Assembly (NCBI GenBank): GCA_017538965.1
Contig: JAFYHU010000031.1
Location: forward strand, 1-59,108
Reading direction: 5' to 3'
Length of the DNA: 59,108 bases
DNA from: Oscillospiraceae bacterium
GTDB lineage: Bacteria; Bacillota; Clostridia; Oscillospirales; Oscillospiraceae
The notes under the pieces: generated by a model
Told to the model about the DNA's origin: nothing
Databases searched by the model: none
What the model saw: the letters and a program-made list of their open reading frames with translations, nothing else
Translations under genes and position numbers: made by a program
Shown: piece after piece, positions 31,887-40,151 of the stretch
How positions within the stretch are numbered: position 1 is the first letter of the stretch
Layout: the number at the start of each line of letters is the position of its first letter

Positions 31887-32735
31887 ATGGGCAGAGAACT
31901 GCAGAAATACCAGCTGGTCGAGCAGAGCATCAACAAAAAGTTCAACAAGCGCCTCTGGCGCCCCTTCATCGCCGCGCTCAAGCAGTACGAGCTGATTCAG
32001 GCCGGCGACCGGATCGCCGTGTGCATGTCGGGCGGGAAGGACTCCTTCCTCCTGGCGGTGCTGATGCGGATGCTGCAGCGGCAGAGCGAGGTGCCCTTCG
32101 AGCTTGTCTATCTCGTCATGAATCCGGGCTACAATGAAAAAAACCGCCGGAAGATCGAAGAGAATGCGAAGCTCCTGGACCTTCCGATCACGGTGTTTTC
32201 CTCGGATATTTTTGATGTCACCGCCTCCGTCGGCGGCTCGCCCTGCTATCTCTGCGCCCGCATGCGCCGGGGCTTTCTCTACAGCCATGCGCAGGAGCTG
32301 GGCTGCAATAAGATCGCGCTGGGCCACCACAAGAGCGACGTGATCGAGACCACGCTGGTCAGCATGTTCTACGGCTCCCAGCTGCAGGCCATGCTGCCCA
32401 AGCTCCACAGCACGAACTTCCCGGGCATGACCCTGATTCGGCCGCTCTACGGCGTCCTCGAGGACGACATTCTGGCCTGGGCGGGCTACAACGATCTCGA
32501 ATTCATCCAGTGCGCCTGCCGCCTGACGGAGGCGAGCGCCCTCGCGGAGGACGAGATCGGCGAGAGCAAACGCAAGGAAGTGAAGCTGCTGATCCGGGAG
32601 CTCCGAAAGGAAAACCCCAACATCGACAACAGCCTCTTTCACGCGATCCACGCCGTCCACCTGGACACCTTCCCCGGCTACAAATCCTCCAGCGAGTATC
32701 ACAGCTTCTTGGAAAAATTCAACGAAGACGTCTGA
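31887..32735 (+). CDS. TtcA family tRNA 2-thiocytidine synthetase-like protein
   Basis: A 282-residue PP-loop ATPase. The ATP-pyrophosphatase motif IAVCMSGGKDSFLLAVLM lies near residues 46-63. A CYLC pair follows in GGSPCYLCARMRRGF, and a further FIQCACRLTE supplies more cysteines, as expected for TtcA-type enzymes that hold a Fe-S cluster. The family thiolates C32 of some tRNAs, though other members act on other substrates. The His-rich GHHKSDVIETTLVSMFYG is typical. It ends in the first of two inverted repeats that also precede the AbiE operon. Confidence 0.88.
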   Translation: MGRELQKYQLVEQSINKKFNKRLWRPFIAALKQYELIQAGDRIAVCMSGGKDSFLLAVLMRMLQRQSEVPFELVYLVMNPGYNEKNRRKIEENAKLLDLPITVFSSDIFDVTASVGGSPCYLCARMRRGFLYSHAQELGCNKIALGHHKSDVIETTLVSMFYGSQLQAMLPKLHSTNFPGMTLIRPLYGVLEDDILAWAGYNDLEFIQCACRLTEASALAEDEIGESKRKEVKLLIRELRKENPNIDNSLFHAIHAVHLDTFPGYKSSSEYHSFLEKFNEDV

Positions 32736-32739
32736 ATTT

Positions 32740-32782
32740 CGACAAACCTCCGCAAAACAACAACTTTTGCGGAGGTTTGTCG
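32740..32782. promoter_or_regulatory. inverted repeat 1: abiE operator and/or ttcA terminator
   Basis: Perfect stem CGACAAACCTCCGCAAAA and its complement around a 7-base spacer. It lies immediately upstream of the abiE -35 box. The same half-site AAACCTCCGC recurs at 32828. Confidence 0.75.
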
Positions 32783-32792
32783 AAATCTTTTG

Positions 32793-32822
32793 TTGACAGA
32801 AATGTCTTGTCCATGCTATATT
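32793..32822 (+). promoter_or_regulatory. abiE promoter
   Basis: TTGACA (32793-32798) and TATATT (32817-32822) with an 18-base spacer, sandwiched between two copies of the same inverted repeat. Confidence 0.8.
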
Positions 32823-32827
32823 TGGAT

Positions 32828-32862
32828 AAACCTCCGCAAAATTAATAAAAATGCGGAGGTTT
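32828..32862. promoter_or_regulatory. inverted repeat 2: abiE operator
   Basis: AAACCTCCGC and GCGGAGGTTT, spaced 15 bases, covering the expected start of transcription and ending near the ribosome site of the antitoxin gene. Confidence 0.75.
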
Positions 32863-32882
32863 CTATAAATGGAGGTGAGGAC

Positions 32883-33422
32883 ATGTTCTCACGGGAAGAG
32901 TGTCTGAGGCAATACGGCTCCGACTATTATGTTCAGAAAAAAGTGAACACCGGAGATCTGTTCCGTGTCGGGAAAGGGATCTACTCGGAGAAGGCCAGCG
33001 TCCCGGAACTTGCGCTGCTCTCTTTTAAATACCCTCATGCGGTGCTGACAATGCACAGTGCCTTCTATCTGCATGATCTGACGGACGTCATTCCGGAATA
33101 TTATGACTTTGCTACGGGTCGAAATGCGGCAAAGATTCCGGACGGAAGAGTGAAGCAGTATTTCGTCCCGGATGAGTATTTCCCGGAGGGGATCGACTTT
33201 CTGGATTATAAAGGATATTCGATTCCGATTTATGACAAGGAGAGAATGCTGATCGAGCTTATGCGATATAAGACGAAACTCCCCTACGATTATTACAAAG
33301 AGCTCATCTTAAATTATCGGAAAGCAATGCCGCAGCTGGACATCCAGAAAATCCAGGATTATGCCCTGGCAGCACCGAAGAGCGGAAAAATCCTGGACAC
33401 GCTTCAGGCGGAGGTGCTGTAA
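32883..33422 (+). CDS. AbiEi-type antitoxin / transcriptional regulator
   Basis: A 179-residue protein matching the AbiEi antitoxin family in size, partner and layout. The N-terminal winged-helix portion reads SREECLRQYGSDYYVQKKVN then GDLFRVGKGIYSE. The C-terminal domain (SIPIYDKERMLIELMRYKT, YDYYKELILNYRKAM) corresponds to the antitoxin part. In known AbiE systems this protein represses its own promoter by binding inverted repeats and counters the toxin without direct binding (type IV). The ATG follows a GGAGGTGAGG site. Its stop overlaps the toxin start (TAATG). No specific paralogue identified. Confidence 0.85.
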   Translation: MFSREECLRQYGSDYYVQKKVNTGDLFRVGKGIYSEKASVPELALLSFKYPHAVLTMHSAFYLHDLTDVIPEYYDFATGRNAAKIPDGRVKQYFVPDEYFPEGIDFLDYKGYSIPIYDKERMLIELMRYKTKLPYDYYKELILNYRKAMPQLDIQKIQDYALAAPKSGKILDTLQAEVL

Positions 33423-34228
33423 TGACGGATTTGGAAGCGCTGGCAGAGGAATACAGGAAAGAAGGATATTCCGCTGCGAATGCAGAGGCGCGCGTCTGTC
33501 AGGACATCGTTTTGAAAGCGATATCGGAAAGCAGCCTGAGCCGAAACGTTACCATCAAAGGCGGCGTCGTTATGCGCAGTATTACCGGCAACATCCGGCG
33601 GGCAACGCAGGACATGGACCTGGATTTTATCCGATACTCGCTGGAGGAATCTTCCATCCGCAGGTTCATAGAAAAACTCAATTGTCTGGAAGAGATCAGC
33701 ATCCGGATTTCGGGTAACATTGAAGAATTGTCCCAGCAGGAATATCGGGGGAAACGCGTCTATGTAATTCTGTCAGACATGCTGGGGCATTCCTTAAAGA
33801 GCAAAATCGATCTTGGCGTCCACAAAAACGCTCAGATCGTTCAGGAAGAGTATTGCTTTGACGTTTGTTTGGATGAAGAAGGCGCCAGCCTGCTGATCAA
33901 CTCGAAAGAGCAAATTTTTGCGGAAAAGCTGCGCTCGCTCCTTCGATTCGGGCCGTTGTCAACGAGATATAAGGACATATTTGATCTGTGCTATCTGACA
34001 GAAACAGTCGACCCGGAACGCTTGCGGGTATGTATCAAAACCTATATCTTTTCAGAACCGAGAATGAAAGAGACGGATATGGCAGCGCTCCGAAATCGCG
34101 TTGTCATGACTTTTTCCAACGAACGATATCGGACAAATCTGAAAAACGCAAGCCGGGCAAACTGGCTGGGAGTAACCTCCGAGGAGGCTCTCCGCAGAAT
34201 CACGGCATTTCTGCAGACCATGGAATAA
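33422..34228 (+). CDS. AbiEii-type nucleotidyltransferase toxin
   Basis: A 268-residue protein of the AbiEii/DUF1814 nucleotidyltransferase family, the toxin of type IV abortive-infection modules. The nucleotidyltransferase signature appears as TIKGGVVMRSITGN followed by RATQDMDLDFIRYS. The downstream aspartate and lysine regions are SLKSKIDLGVHKN and EQIFAEKLRSLLRFG. Relatives use nucleotides to modify RNA or protein targets and arrest growth during phage infection. It is one base overlapped with the antitoxin gene. Base composition is lower in GC than the flanking housekeeping genes, consistent with transfer. Confidence 0.87.
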   Translation: MTDLEALAEEYRKEGYSAANAEARVCQDIVLKAISESSLSRNVTIKGGVVMRSITGNIRRATQDMDLDFIRYSLEESSIRRFIEKLNCLEEISIRISGNIEELSQQEYRGKRVYVILSDMLGHSLKSKIDLGVHKNAQIVQEEYCFDVCLDEEGASLLINSKEQIFAEKLRSLLRFGPLSTRYKDIFDLCYLTETVDPERLRVCIKTYIFSEPRMKETDMAALRNRVVMTFSNERYRTNLKNASRANWLGVTSEEALRRITAFLQTME

Positions 34229-34247
34229 AACCACATCCGAAAATACA

Positions 34248-34272
34248 ACCCGCCGGCAGATCCCGGCGGGTC
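34248..34272 (+). terminator. hairpin after the abiE toxin gene
   Basis: Stem CCCGCCGG/CCGGCGGG 20 bases after the stop. The following bases (TCAAATTATCG) are only weakly T-rich. Confidence 0.45.
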
Positions 34273-34333
34273 AAATTATCGTTATCTCGATACTGTTAAC
34301 TTTTGTCGGAATTTCGCCTGCGGGCATAGAAAT

Positions 34334-34437
34334 GCGGAGCGATCTGGGGCGCGACGCGTTAAGCAAACGTGCCGGGGGCACGTTTGTAGCCAAAGCGGGA
34401 AGCAAGCTGTGATTGCGACCCGGATTCGCTCCCTACG
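34334..34437. repeat. R2 repeat containing module M
   Basis: Outer arms GCGGAGCGATCTGGGG and GATTCGCTCCCTACG enclose module M (34348-34422), here in reverse orientation relative to the 37.1 kb copy. M shows the AAACGTGCC/GGCACGTTT hairpin and TGTAGCCAAAGCGGGAAGC. Confidence 0.8.
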
Positions 34438-34461
34438 AAATATGCACTCCACAAACAAAAA

Positions 34462-34517
34462 GCGCGGCGGGGAAAGCCCGGTGCGAGGGGGCTCCTTCCC
34501 TTCCGCGCAATGGCAGC
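34462..34517 (+). repeat. R1 repeat copy between abiE and yitT
   Basis: Arms GCGCGGCGGGGAAAGCC and GGCTCCTTCCCTTCCGCGC around GTGCGAGGG, then AATGGCAG. It lies 25 bases after the R2 element. Confidence 0.75.
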
Positions 34518-34547
34518 CGGCTCCGCACGGGCGCCGGCTTTCCTTCA

Positions 34548-35408
34548 TCAATCCTTCGGTTTCATGTAGAAGTGGCCGCGAATCTCCGAGGTGCGGATGG
34601 AGTTGACAAAGGCATCGGGGTCCGCATCGTGGATGGCCGTCAGCGTGGGCTTGACATCGTTGCCCGAGATGATGGAATAGACCATTTTCAGGTTCCTGTG
34701 GCTGTACGAGCCCTCCGCGTCGAACACGGTCGCGCCGTGGTTGCAGGCGTCGTGGATGGCCGCGCAGACCGCGTCCGCCTTGTCGGTGACCACGAAGAGC
34801 GTCTGCTTCTGATAGCTGCGGTAGAGAACGTGCAGGGTCTGGGTCGAGACAAACTGGAAGATGATGGAATAGAGTGCACGCTCCCAGCCGAAGAACCAGC
34901 CGGCCACAGCGAGAATGATCACGTTGAAGCCGAGCACCAGGTTCCAGGTTTCGACGCCCCGCTTCTGGGAGAGATAGATCGCGATGAAATCGGTGCCGCC
35001 GCTGGTGGCGTCCACCGAGAGGCAGATGCTGACCGCGACGCCGCACAGAATGCCGCCGAAGACGGCGATCAGCAGCGGGTCATAAGTAATTATATAGGAA
35101 GGCATCATGTCGGTCAGGATGCTGCTGGCAACAATCATCAGCAGGGAAAGCAGCGTAAACTTCTTCCCGACGTAGCGAAAGCCCACATAGACCGGAAAGG
35201 CGTTCAGCGCCAGGTTGATGGGCGTGTAGTCGGGGATGAAGCCCAGATACTTCTCGCACAGGCGCTGCGTCAGCACCGTCAGGCCCGTGACGCCGCCGGG
35301 GAACAGATCGCCGGCGCGGACAAAGGTCTTGATCGACAGCGACATCAGCACCGCCGCGAGCAGAATGGCGAAAACGCGTTTGAGGTCGGTTTTCCAGTTG
35401 ATCGTCAT
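34548..35408 (-). CDS. YitT family membrane protein
   Basis: A 286-residue protein with about five hydrophobic segments in its first 200 residues (VFAILLAAVLMSLSIKTFV, LLSLLMIVASSILTD, LLIAVFGGILCGVAVSICL, LVLGFNVIILAVAGWFFG). A soluble C-terminal DUF2179 domain follows (KMVYSIISGNDVKPTLTAI). The motif VDATSGGTDFIAIYLSQKRG between helices is typical of YitT. The cellular function of the family is not established. A GGAGGAGAAACC site precedes the ATG. It reads leftward, against its neighbours. Confidence 0.9.
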   Translation of the reverse strand: MTINWKTDLKRVFAILLAAVLMSLSIKTFVRAGDLFPGGVTGLTVLTQRLCEKYLGFIPDYTPINLALNAFPVYVGFRYVGKKFTLLSLLMIVASSILTDMMPSYIITYDPLLIAVFGGILCGVAVSICLSVDATSGGTDFIAIYLSQKRGVETWNLVLGFNVIILAVAGWFFGWERALYSIIFQFVSTQTLHVLYRSYQKQTLFVVTDKADAVCAAIHDACNHGATVFDAEGSYSHRNLKMVYSIISGNDVKPTLTAIHDADPDAFVNSIRTSEIRGHFYMKPKD

Positions 35409-35451
35409 GGTTTCTCCTCCGAAGCGGCCTTCCGCCGCTCTGTTACCGGAA

Positions 35452-35480
35452 ATTATAAGCCGTTCCGCGGCACTTGTAAA
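35452..35480 (-). promoter_or_regulatory. promoter of the yitT-type gene
   Basis: Minus-strand TTTACA (35475-35480) and TATAAT (35452-35457), 17-base spacer. Confidence 0.75.
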
Positions 35481-35529
35481 GCCTTCCTGCAGAATCCTCC
35501 CCTATAAAAATAGTCTTCTCCCCCTTTAT

Positions 35530-35583
35530 GCGCGGCGCAGCGGCTTCGTGCGAGGGACCCGTTTCCCTTCCGCGCAATTGCAG
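35530..35583 (+). repeat. R1 repeat copy upstream of fumC
   Basis: Outer arms GCGCGG and CCGCGC, loop GTGCGAGGGA, tail AATTGCAGAAACTC. The inner part of the stem has decayed (GCAGCGG opposite TTTCCC). It ends 35 bases before the fumC promoter. Confidence 0.7.
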
Positions 35584-35617
35584 AAACTCCCGATCGGGAG
35601 ATTTCCAATATCCGGTC

Positions 35618-35645
35618 TTGACGCCGGAGAAAGCTGCGATATAGA
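35618..35645 (+). promoter_or_regulatory. fumC promoter
   Basis: TTGACG and TATAGA with a 16-base spacer, 40 bases ahead of the fumC start. Confidence 0.6.
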
Positions 35646-35685
35646 ATAAGAAGCAGAAACCGAACACAGGAAGCGAGGGAAGAAC

Positions 35686-37062
<1,377 letters not shown>

Positions 37063-37076
37063 CTCCGTCAATAGCC

Positions 37077-37179
37077 CGTAGGGAGCGAATCCGGGTCGCA
37101 ATCACAGATTGCTTCCCGCTTGGCTACAAACGTGCCCCCGGCACGTTTGCTTAACGCGTCGCGCCCCAGATCGCTCCGT
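37077..37179. repeat. R2 repeat containing module M
   Basis: CGTAGGGAGCGAATCC on one side and CCCCAGATCGCTCCG on the other, with module M in between (GCAATCACAGATTGC and AAACGTGCC/GGCACGTTT hairpins). Relative to the 24.1 kb copy, GCGAT/ATCGC has become GCAAT/ATTGC, so both arms changed together. Confidence 0.8.
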
Positions 37180-37183
37180 AAAC

Positions 37184-37214
37184 GGCGGAGGCATGTAGGC
37201 ATGCCTCCCTACGG
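37184..37214. repeat. R2-type palindrome with different arms
   Basis: GGAGGCATG-tagg-CATGCCTCC followed by CTACGGC. It has the same end (CTCCCTACGG) as R2 but an unrelated, still self-complementary arm. Confidence 0.65.
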
Positions 37215-37593
37215 CGCAGAAATGCCCGAAACCCCTATATCTTGTGGTCTTTTGGCCCCTTTTATACCATAAATTCCGCGCTCCGCCCGTCACCCCGAAA
37301 ATAAATACTTTTCTCCGGCCCATTCCACGGAAATTTACAAAAAAGACTTGCCAAACCATACTTTTTGGTGTAAAATCTGAAATCGGCCTGTTACCGGGTG
37401 AAATCAAAAATTTTCCAAAAAATTTTTGAAAAAAATCAATAAAACGCAAAGTTTGTCCACTTATTGACGGGTTTATTGATTCCTGCCGCGGTATAATGCC
37501 ACCATAGAACGGAAATAGCGTTTTCTATCCCCGTCCGGGAGCGGACAAAAAACCAATAAATTTGAGAACAAAAAAGAAAAGGAGAAGAAAGCA
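37215..37593. other. AT-rich leader region of the pilin gene
   Basis: No gene here. The stretch is clearly more AT-rich than its surroundings. A TATAAT box lies at 37492-37497 with TTGACG at 37464-37469, but the spacer is 22 bases, too long for a standard promoter. The AAAAGGAGAAGAAAGCA ribosome site precedes the pilin ATG. The roughly 90-base leader after the -10 box shows no recognisable riboswitch. Confidence 0.5.
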
Positions 37594-39231
37594 ATGAAGA
37601 AATTCAGCAAATTCCTCAGCATCGCGCTCTTGGTTGCCATGGTGCTCAGCCTCGGCATCGCAAGTGCATTTGCAAGCGAAGACGAGACTACCCCTCCGGG
37701 CAGTATCACTGTAACAGGACAGAAAGTTGCTGCTGGCGAGTCCACAACCACGTATGAAGCGTATCGTATCTTTGATCTTGCAGCGAATGATGATTACTCT
37801 GCACTGACGTACACGATTAACTCCGACTGGTCAGGGTTCTTTGGTTCAGGCGCAGCGGGTGCTGCCTACATCGCAGATGAGAATGATACCACTGCAAATG
37901 GCGGTGATGGCTACACACCGATTGTTATTGGTGGCGCTGTTAAGTATATTGCTCTTACAGAAAGCAATATTGCAGATTTCGGTAAAGCTGCTTTGACCTA
38001 TTCTCAGACTGCAGGCCTTACCCCTGTTGCATACAACACGACAGGAAGCTTCACGGGTTTACCTCTTGGCTACTACATGGTTTATCCGAAGGGCGCAAAC
38101 ATTAACGTTAGCCCGTACACTTCGATCGTTTCACTGACAACAACAAAGCCGGATGCTGAAGTTGTACAAAAAGCTGAGTATCCGACGCTGGAAAAGACGG
38201 ACGATGATGATTCTGTCGAAGTTGGCCAGACCGTGCATTACACCCTCACGAGCAAGGTTCCTGACACTACTGGTTATGAAACCTTCACCTTCGCCATGCA
38301 CGACCAGATGACCGCAGGCCTCACCTTTGATGGTGTGAGCAGCATCGCTGTCACGATTGAGAATGGCGATGACGATGTTACTGTTCCTGCAAGTGGCACT
38401 GGTGCCTACACCTTTGAAGAGGAGACTCCTGCCACTGGTTTTGCAACTGCGTTCAAGATTTCCATTCCTGTTATGTCCTATCAGGATTATGTTGGAAAAG
38501 AAATTCGGGTTACTTATACTGCTACTGTCAACAAAGATGCCGTTGTCCAGATTGATAAGAACCATGCCTATCTGGAGTACAGCAACAACCCGAAAGATGA
38601 TCAGGATCATACCGAGACTCCTCCGGATGAAGAGATTGTTTACTCCGCGAAAATCGTCATCAACAAGTTTGATGGAACCAATACGAACGCAAAACTGGCT
38701 GGTGCGAAGTTTGTTCTCCGTTGCAAGAGCGTAACCGATACAGGTACTGCTGCACATGCGGTTGCGGGTAGCTATTATAAGAGAACAGATATTGAAGATG
38801 ATACCTCAACTGCTGACGTAGATGAGACTGATTTCACAGTTTCGTGGGTTGCTGAGACAACTGTCGATGACAAAGTTACCGCTGGTAATGTTGCTCTTGA
38901 GGGTGACGTCAAGAACGGAGCTACCATTGTTGAGACTGATGAAAACGGTGTTGCTTCCTTTGAAGGCCTTGAGAATGGTGTTTATGAACTGATCGAGGTC
39001 AAGGCTCCTGCTGGATATAACCAGATTAAGGGTGTTGCAAAAGAAATCTCTGTGAGTGGTAGCAATGCAAGCACAGAATCCCTCTCTTATACTGCTGATG
39101 TAGCGAACAACTCCGGCACTGAGCTTCCCAGCACCGGTGGTATCGGTACCACGATCTTCTACGTCGTCGGCGGCATCCTGATCGTTGCGGCTGGTGTCCT
39201 CCTGGTCACCAAGAAGAGAATGTCCGAGTAA
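37594..39231 (+). CDS. LPXTG-anchored backbone pilin (SpaA-type)
   Basis: A 545-residue surface protein. A signal peptide (MKKFSKFLSIALLVAMVLSL to about residue 26) is followed by Ig-like domains. The pilin motif YPK lies in YMVYPKGANINV, supplying the lysine used for sortase cross-linking. An isopeptide D2-type domain begins around VEVGQTVHYTLTSKVPD. A Cna-B-like domain carries the E-box YELIEVKAPAGYNQ. The sorting signal is LPSTGG, then a hydrophobic stretch and KKRMSE. All parts needed for a pilus shaft subunit are present, yet no sortase or minor pilin gene is nearby. The gene is visibly richer in A/T at third positions than its neighbours, suggesting import. Confidence 0.92.
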   Translation: MKKFSKFLSIALLVAMVLSLGIASAFASEDETTPPGSITVTGQKVAAGESTTTYEAYRIFDLAANDDYSALTYTINSDWSGFFGSGAAGAAYIADENDTTANGGDGYTPIVIGGAVKYIALTESNIADFGKAALTYSQTAGLTPVAYNTTGSFTGLPLGYYMVYPKGANINVSPYTSIVSLTTTKPDAEVVQKAEYPTLEKTDDDDSVEVGQTVHYTLTSKVPDTTGYETFTFAMHDQMTAGLTFDGVSSIAVTIENGDDDVTVPASGTGAYTFEEETPATGFATAFKISIPVMSYQDYVGKEIRVTYTATVNKDAVVQIDKNHAYLEYSNNPKDDQDHTETPPDEEIVYSAKIVINKFDGTNTNAKLAGAKFVLRCKSVTDTGTAAHAVAGSYYKRTDIEDDTSTADVDETDFTVSWVAETTVDDKVTAGNVALEGDVKNGATIVETDENGVASFEGLENGVYELIEVKAPAGYNQIKGVAKEISVSGSNASTESLSYTADVANNSGTELPSTGGIGTTIFYVVGGILIVAAGVLLVTKKRMSE

Positions 39232-39271
39232 TTCAGGTCAACTGAGTTACAACGAAACTTAACAAAGCAAA

Positions 39272-39305
39272 CAGAGGCAGGTCCTTCACCGGGCCTGTCT
39301 CTTTC
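39272..39305 (+). terminator. terminator after the pilin gene
   Basis: Imperfect stem AGAGGCAGGTCC/GGGCCTGTCTCT followed by TTTC. Confidence 0.7.
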
Positions 39306-39372
39306 AACCTCATCCGTCTTTGCCCTCGCGGGGGATCGGGCAAAGCCACCTTCCCCTAAAGGGGAAGGCAAG
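39306..39372. repeat. R3 repeat after the pilin gene
   Basis: ACCTCATCCGT, hairpin CTTTGCCC...GGGCAAAG (39318-39345), then CACCTTCCCC-taaa-GGGGAAGGC. The middle hairpin shares no sequence with those of the other copies but pairs perfectly. Confidence 0.8.
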
Positions 39373-39492
39373 AAAGGGTGCGCGGTGAACGTACAGTGCT
39401 CTAAAGGGGAAGGCAAGAAGGGATGTGCGATGATCATACTCTCCCTTAAAGGGGAAGGCAAGAGGGGACGTGCGGTGATCGTGCCTTCCCCT
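39356..39492. repeat. three tandem ~45-bp units built on the R3 end
   Basis: TAAAGGGGAAGGCAAGA begins three consecutive units, each followed by a similar GGGYGTGCGRTGATCRTRC-type stretch. The last runs into the next R3 copy. It looks like local amplification of one R3 arm. Confidence 0.75.
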
Positions 39493-39575
39493 TTAGGGGA
39501 AGGTGGCATCCGGCGTCTCACGTCGACGCGCAGCTAGTTCCTTGGGAAAGCCGGATGACGGATGAGGTTCTCCAG
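39483..39575. repeat. R3 repeat abutting DUF559 copy 2
   Basis: GCCTTCCCC-ttta-GGGGAAGGTGG, a hairpin CATCCGGC...GCCGGATG with a 36-base loop, then GGATGAGGTTCTCC. The repeat ends about 20 bases before the GTG start of the nuclease gene. Confidence 0.8.
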
Positions 39576-39593
39576 CAGAAAAAGGAGGCCGCT

Positions 39594-39953
39594 GTGGTTC
39601 CGATCCGCTATGAAAAGAAAAACAAAAAGAACGCCCAGAACCTGCGGAAAAACATGACGCAGGAGGAACGGGCGCTGTGGTATCGTTTTCTGAAGACATA
39701 TCCGCATCAATTTCGGCGGCAAAAGCAATTCGGCAGATACATTGCCGATTTTTACTGTGCAGAGGCAATGCTTGTGGTCGAAATAGACGGAAGTCAACAT
39801 TACACGGACGAAGGAAAGGATTACGACAGGGAACGGACGGCATATCTGGAGGGACTTGGACTCCGCATACTAAGAATTCCCAATCGGGATGTCAATGAAC
39901 GGTTTCGAGCTGTCTGCGAGGAAATTGACAGCGTTGTAAAGGAAAGATGCTGA
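39594..39953 (+). CDS. DUF559 (Vsr-like) endonuclease-fold protein, copy 2
   Basis: A 119-residue homologue of the protein at 24304. It keeps NMTQEERALWYRFLKTYP, FRRQKQFGRYIADFYC, VVEIDGSQHY and LRILRIPNRDV, so both acidic positions expected for the nuclease fold are intact. I chose a GTG start (VVPIRYEKK). It follows a perfect AAAGGAGG site and aligns with the start of copy 1. An in-frame ATG 39 bases upstream lies inside the R3 repeat and would add 13 unrelated residues. The gene is followed directly by the remnant of an LPXTG gene. Function unknown. Confidence 0.85.
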   Translation: MVPIRYEKKNKKNAQNLRKNMTQEERALWYRFLKTYPHQFRRQKQFGRYIADFYCAEAMLVVEIDGSQHYTDEGKDYDRERTAYLEGLGLRILRIPNRDVNERFRAVCEEIDSVVKERC

Positions 39954-39956
39954 GAA

Positions 39957-40027
39957 ATACGATCTTCCATACGGTCGGCGGCATCCTGGTCCTGGCCGCG
40001 ATCGTGGCCGAAATGACGGAAGAATAA
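39957..40027 (+). pseudogene. chimeric remnant: LPXTG-protein tail fused to a duplicated small-ORF tail
   Basis: The frame reads NTIFHTVGGILVLAAIVAEM and then TEE-stop. The first half matches the pilin membrane anchor (TIFYVVGGILIVAAG, encoded at 39151-39190). The second half is identical to the end of the 61-residue protein at 42413. No start codon or upstream coding sequence belongs to it. It marks a deleted or rearranged surface-protein gene. Confidence 0.75.
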
Positions 40028-40074
40028 ACACAGACCGGCAGGTGCCCAGTGAAGCTCCTGCCGGTTTTTGTTGT
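39992..40074 (+). repeat. 83-bp direct repeat, left copy
   Basis: Near-identical to 42563-42644: both run from CTGGCCGCGATCGTGGCC through a stop codon and a CCGGCAGG/CCTGCCGG terminator to TTGTTGT. The two copies are in direct orientation 2.57 kb apart. Confidence 0.85.
40035..40070 (+). terminator. terminator in the left 83-bp repeat
   Basis: Stem CCGGCAGG/CCTGCCGG followed by TTTTTG. Confidence 0.8.
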
Positions 40075-40151
40075 CGTAGCGGGTGTTCTATGCTATAATT
40101 GTATCCATTATTCTGTGCCTTTTTAGAGGTTGGGGGAGGAGGTAGACATCT

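Noticed and set aside
29073-32702. A 1209-codon open frame on the minus strand
   Set aside because: It lies antisense to three clear genes (Na/Pi transporter, asparaginase, TtcA-like), has low-complexity His/Asp/Arg-rich composition typical of antisense frames in GC-rich DNA, and no ribosome site.
39306-39570. R3 cluster considered as a CRISPR array
   Set aside because: Units are palindromic with no regular unique spacers of 30-40 bp, the tandem units repeat in full, and no cas genes are present.
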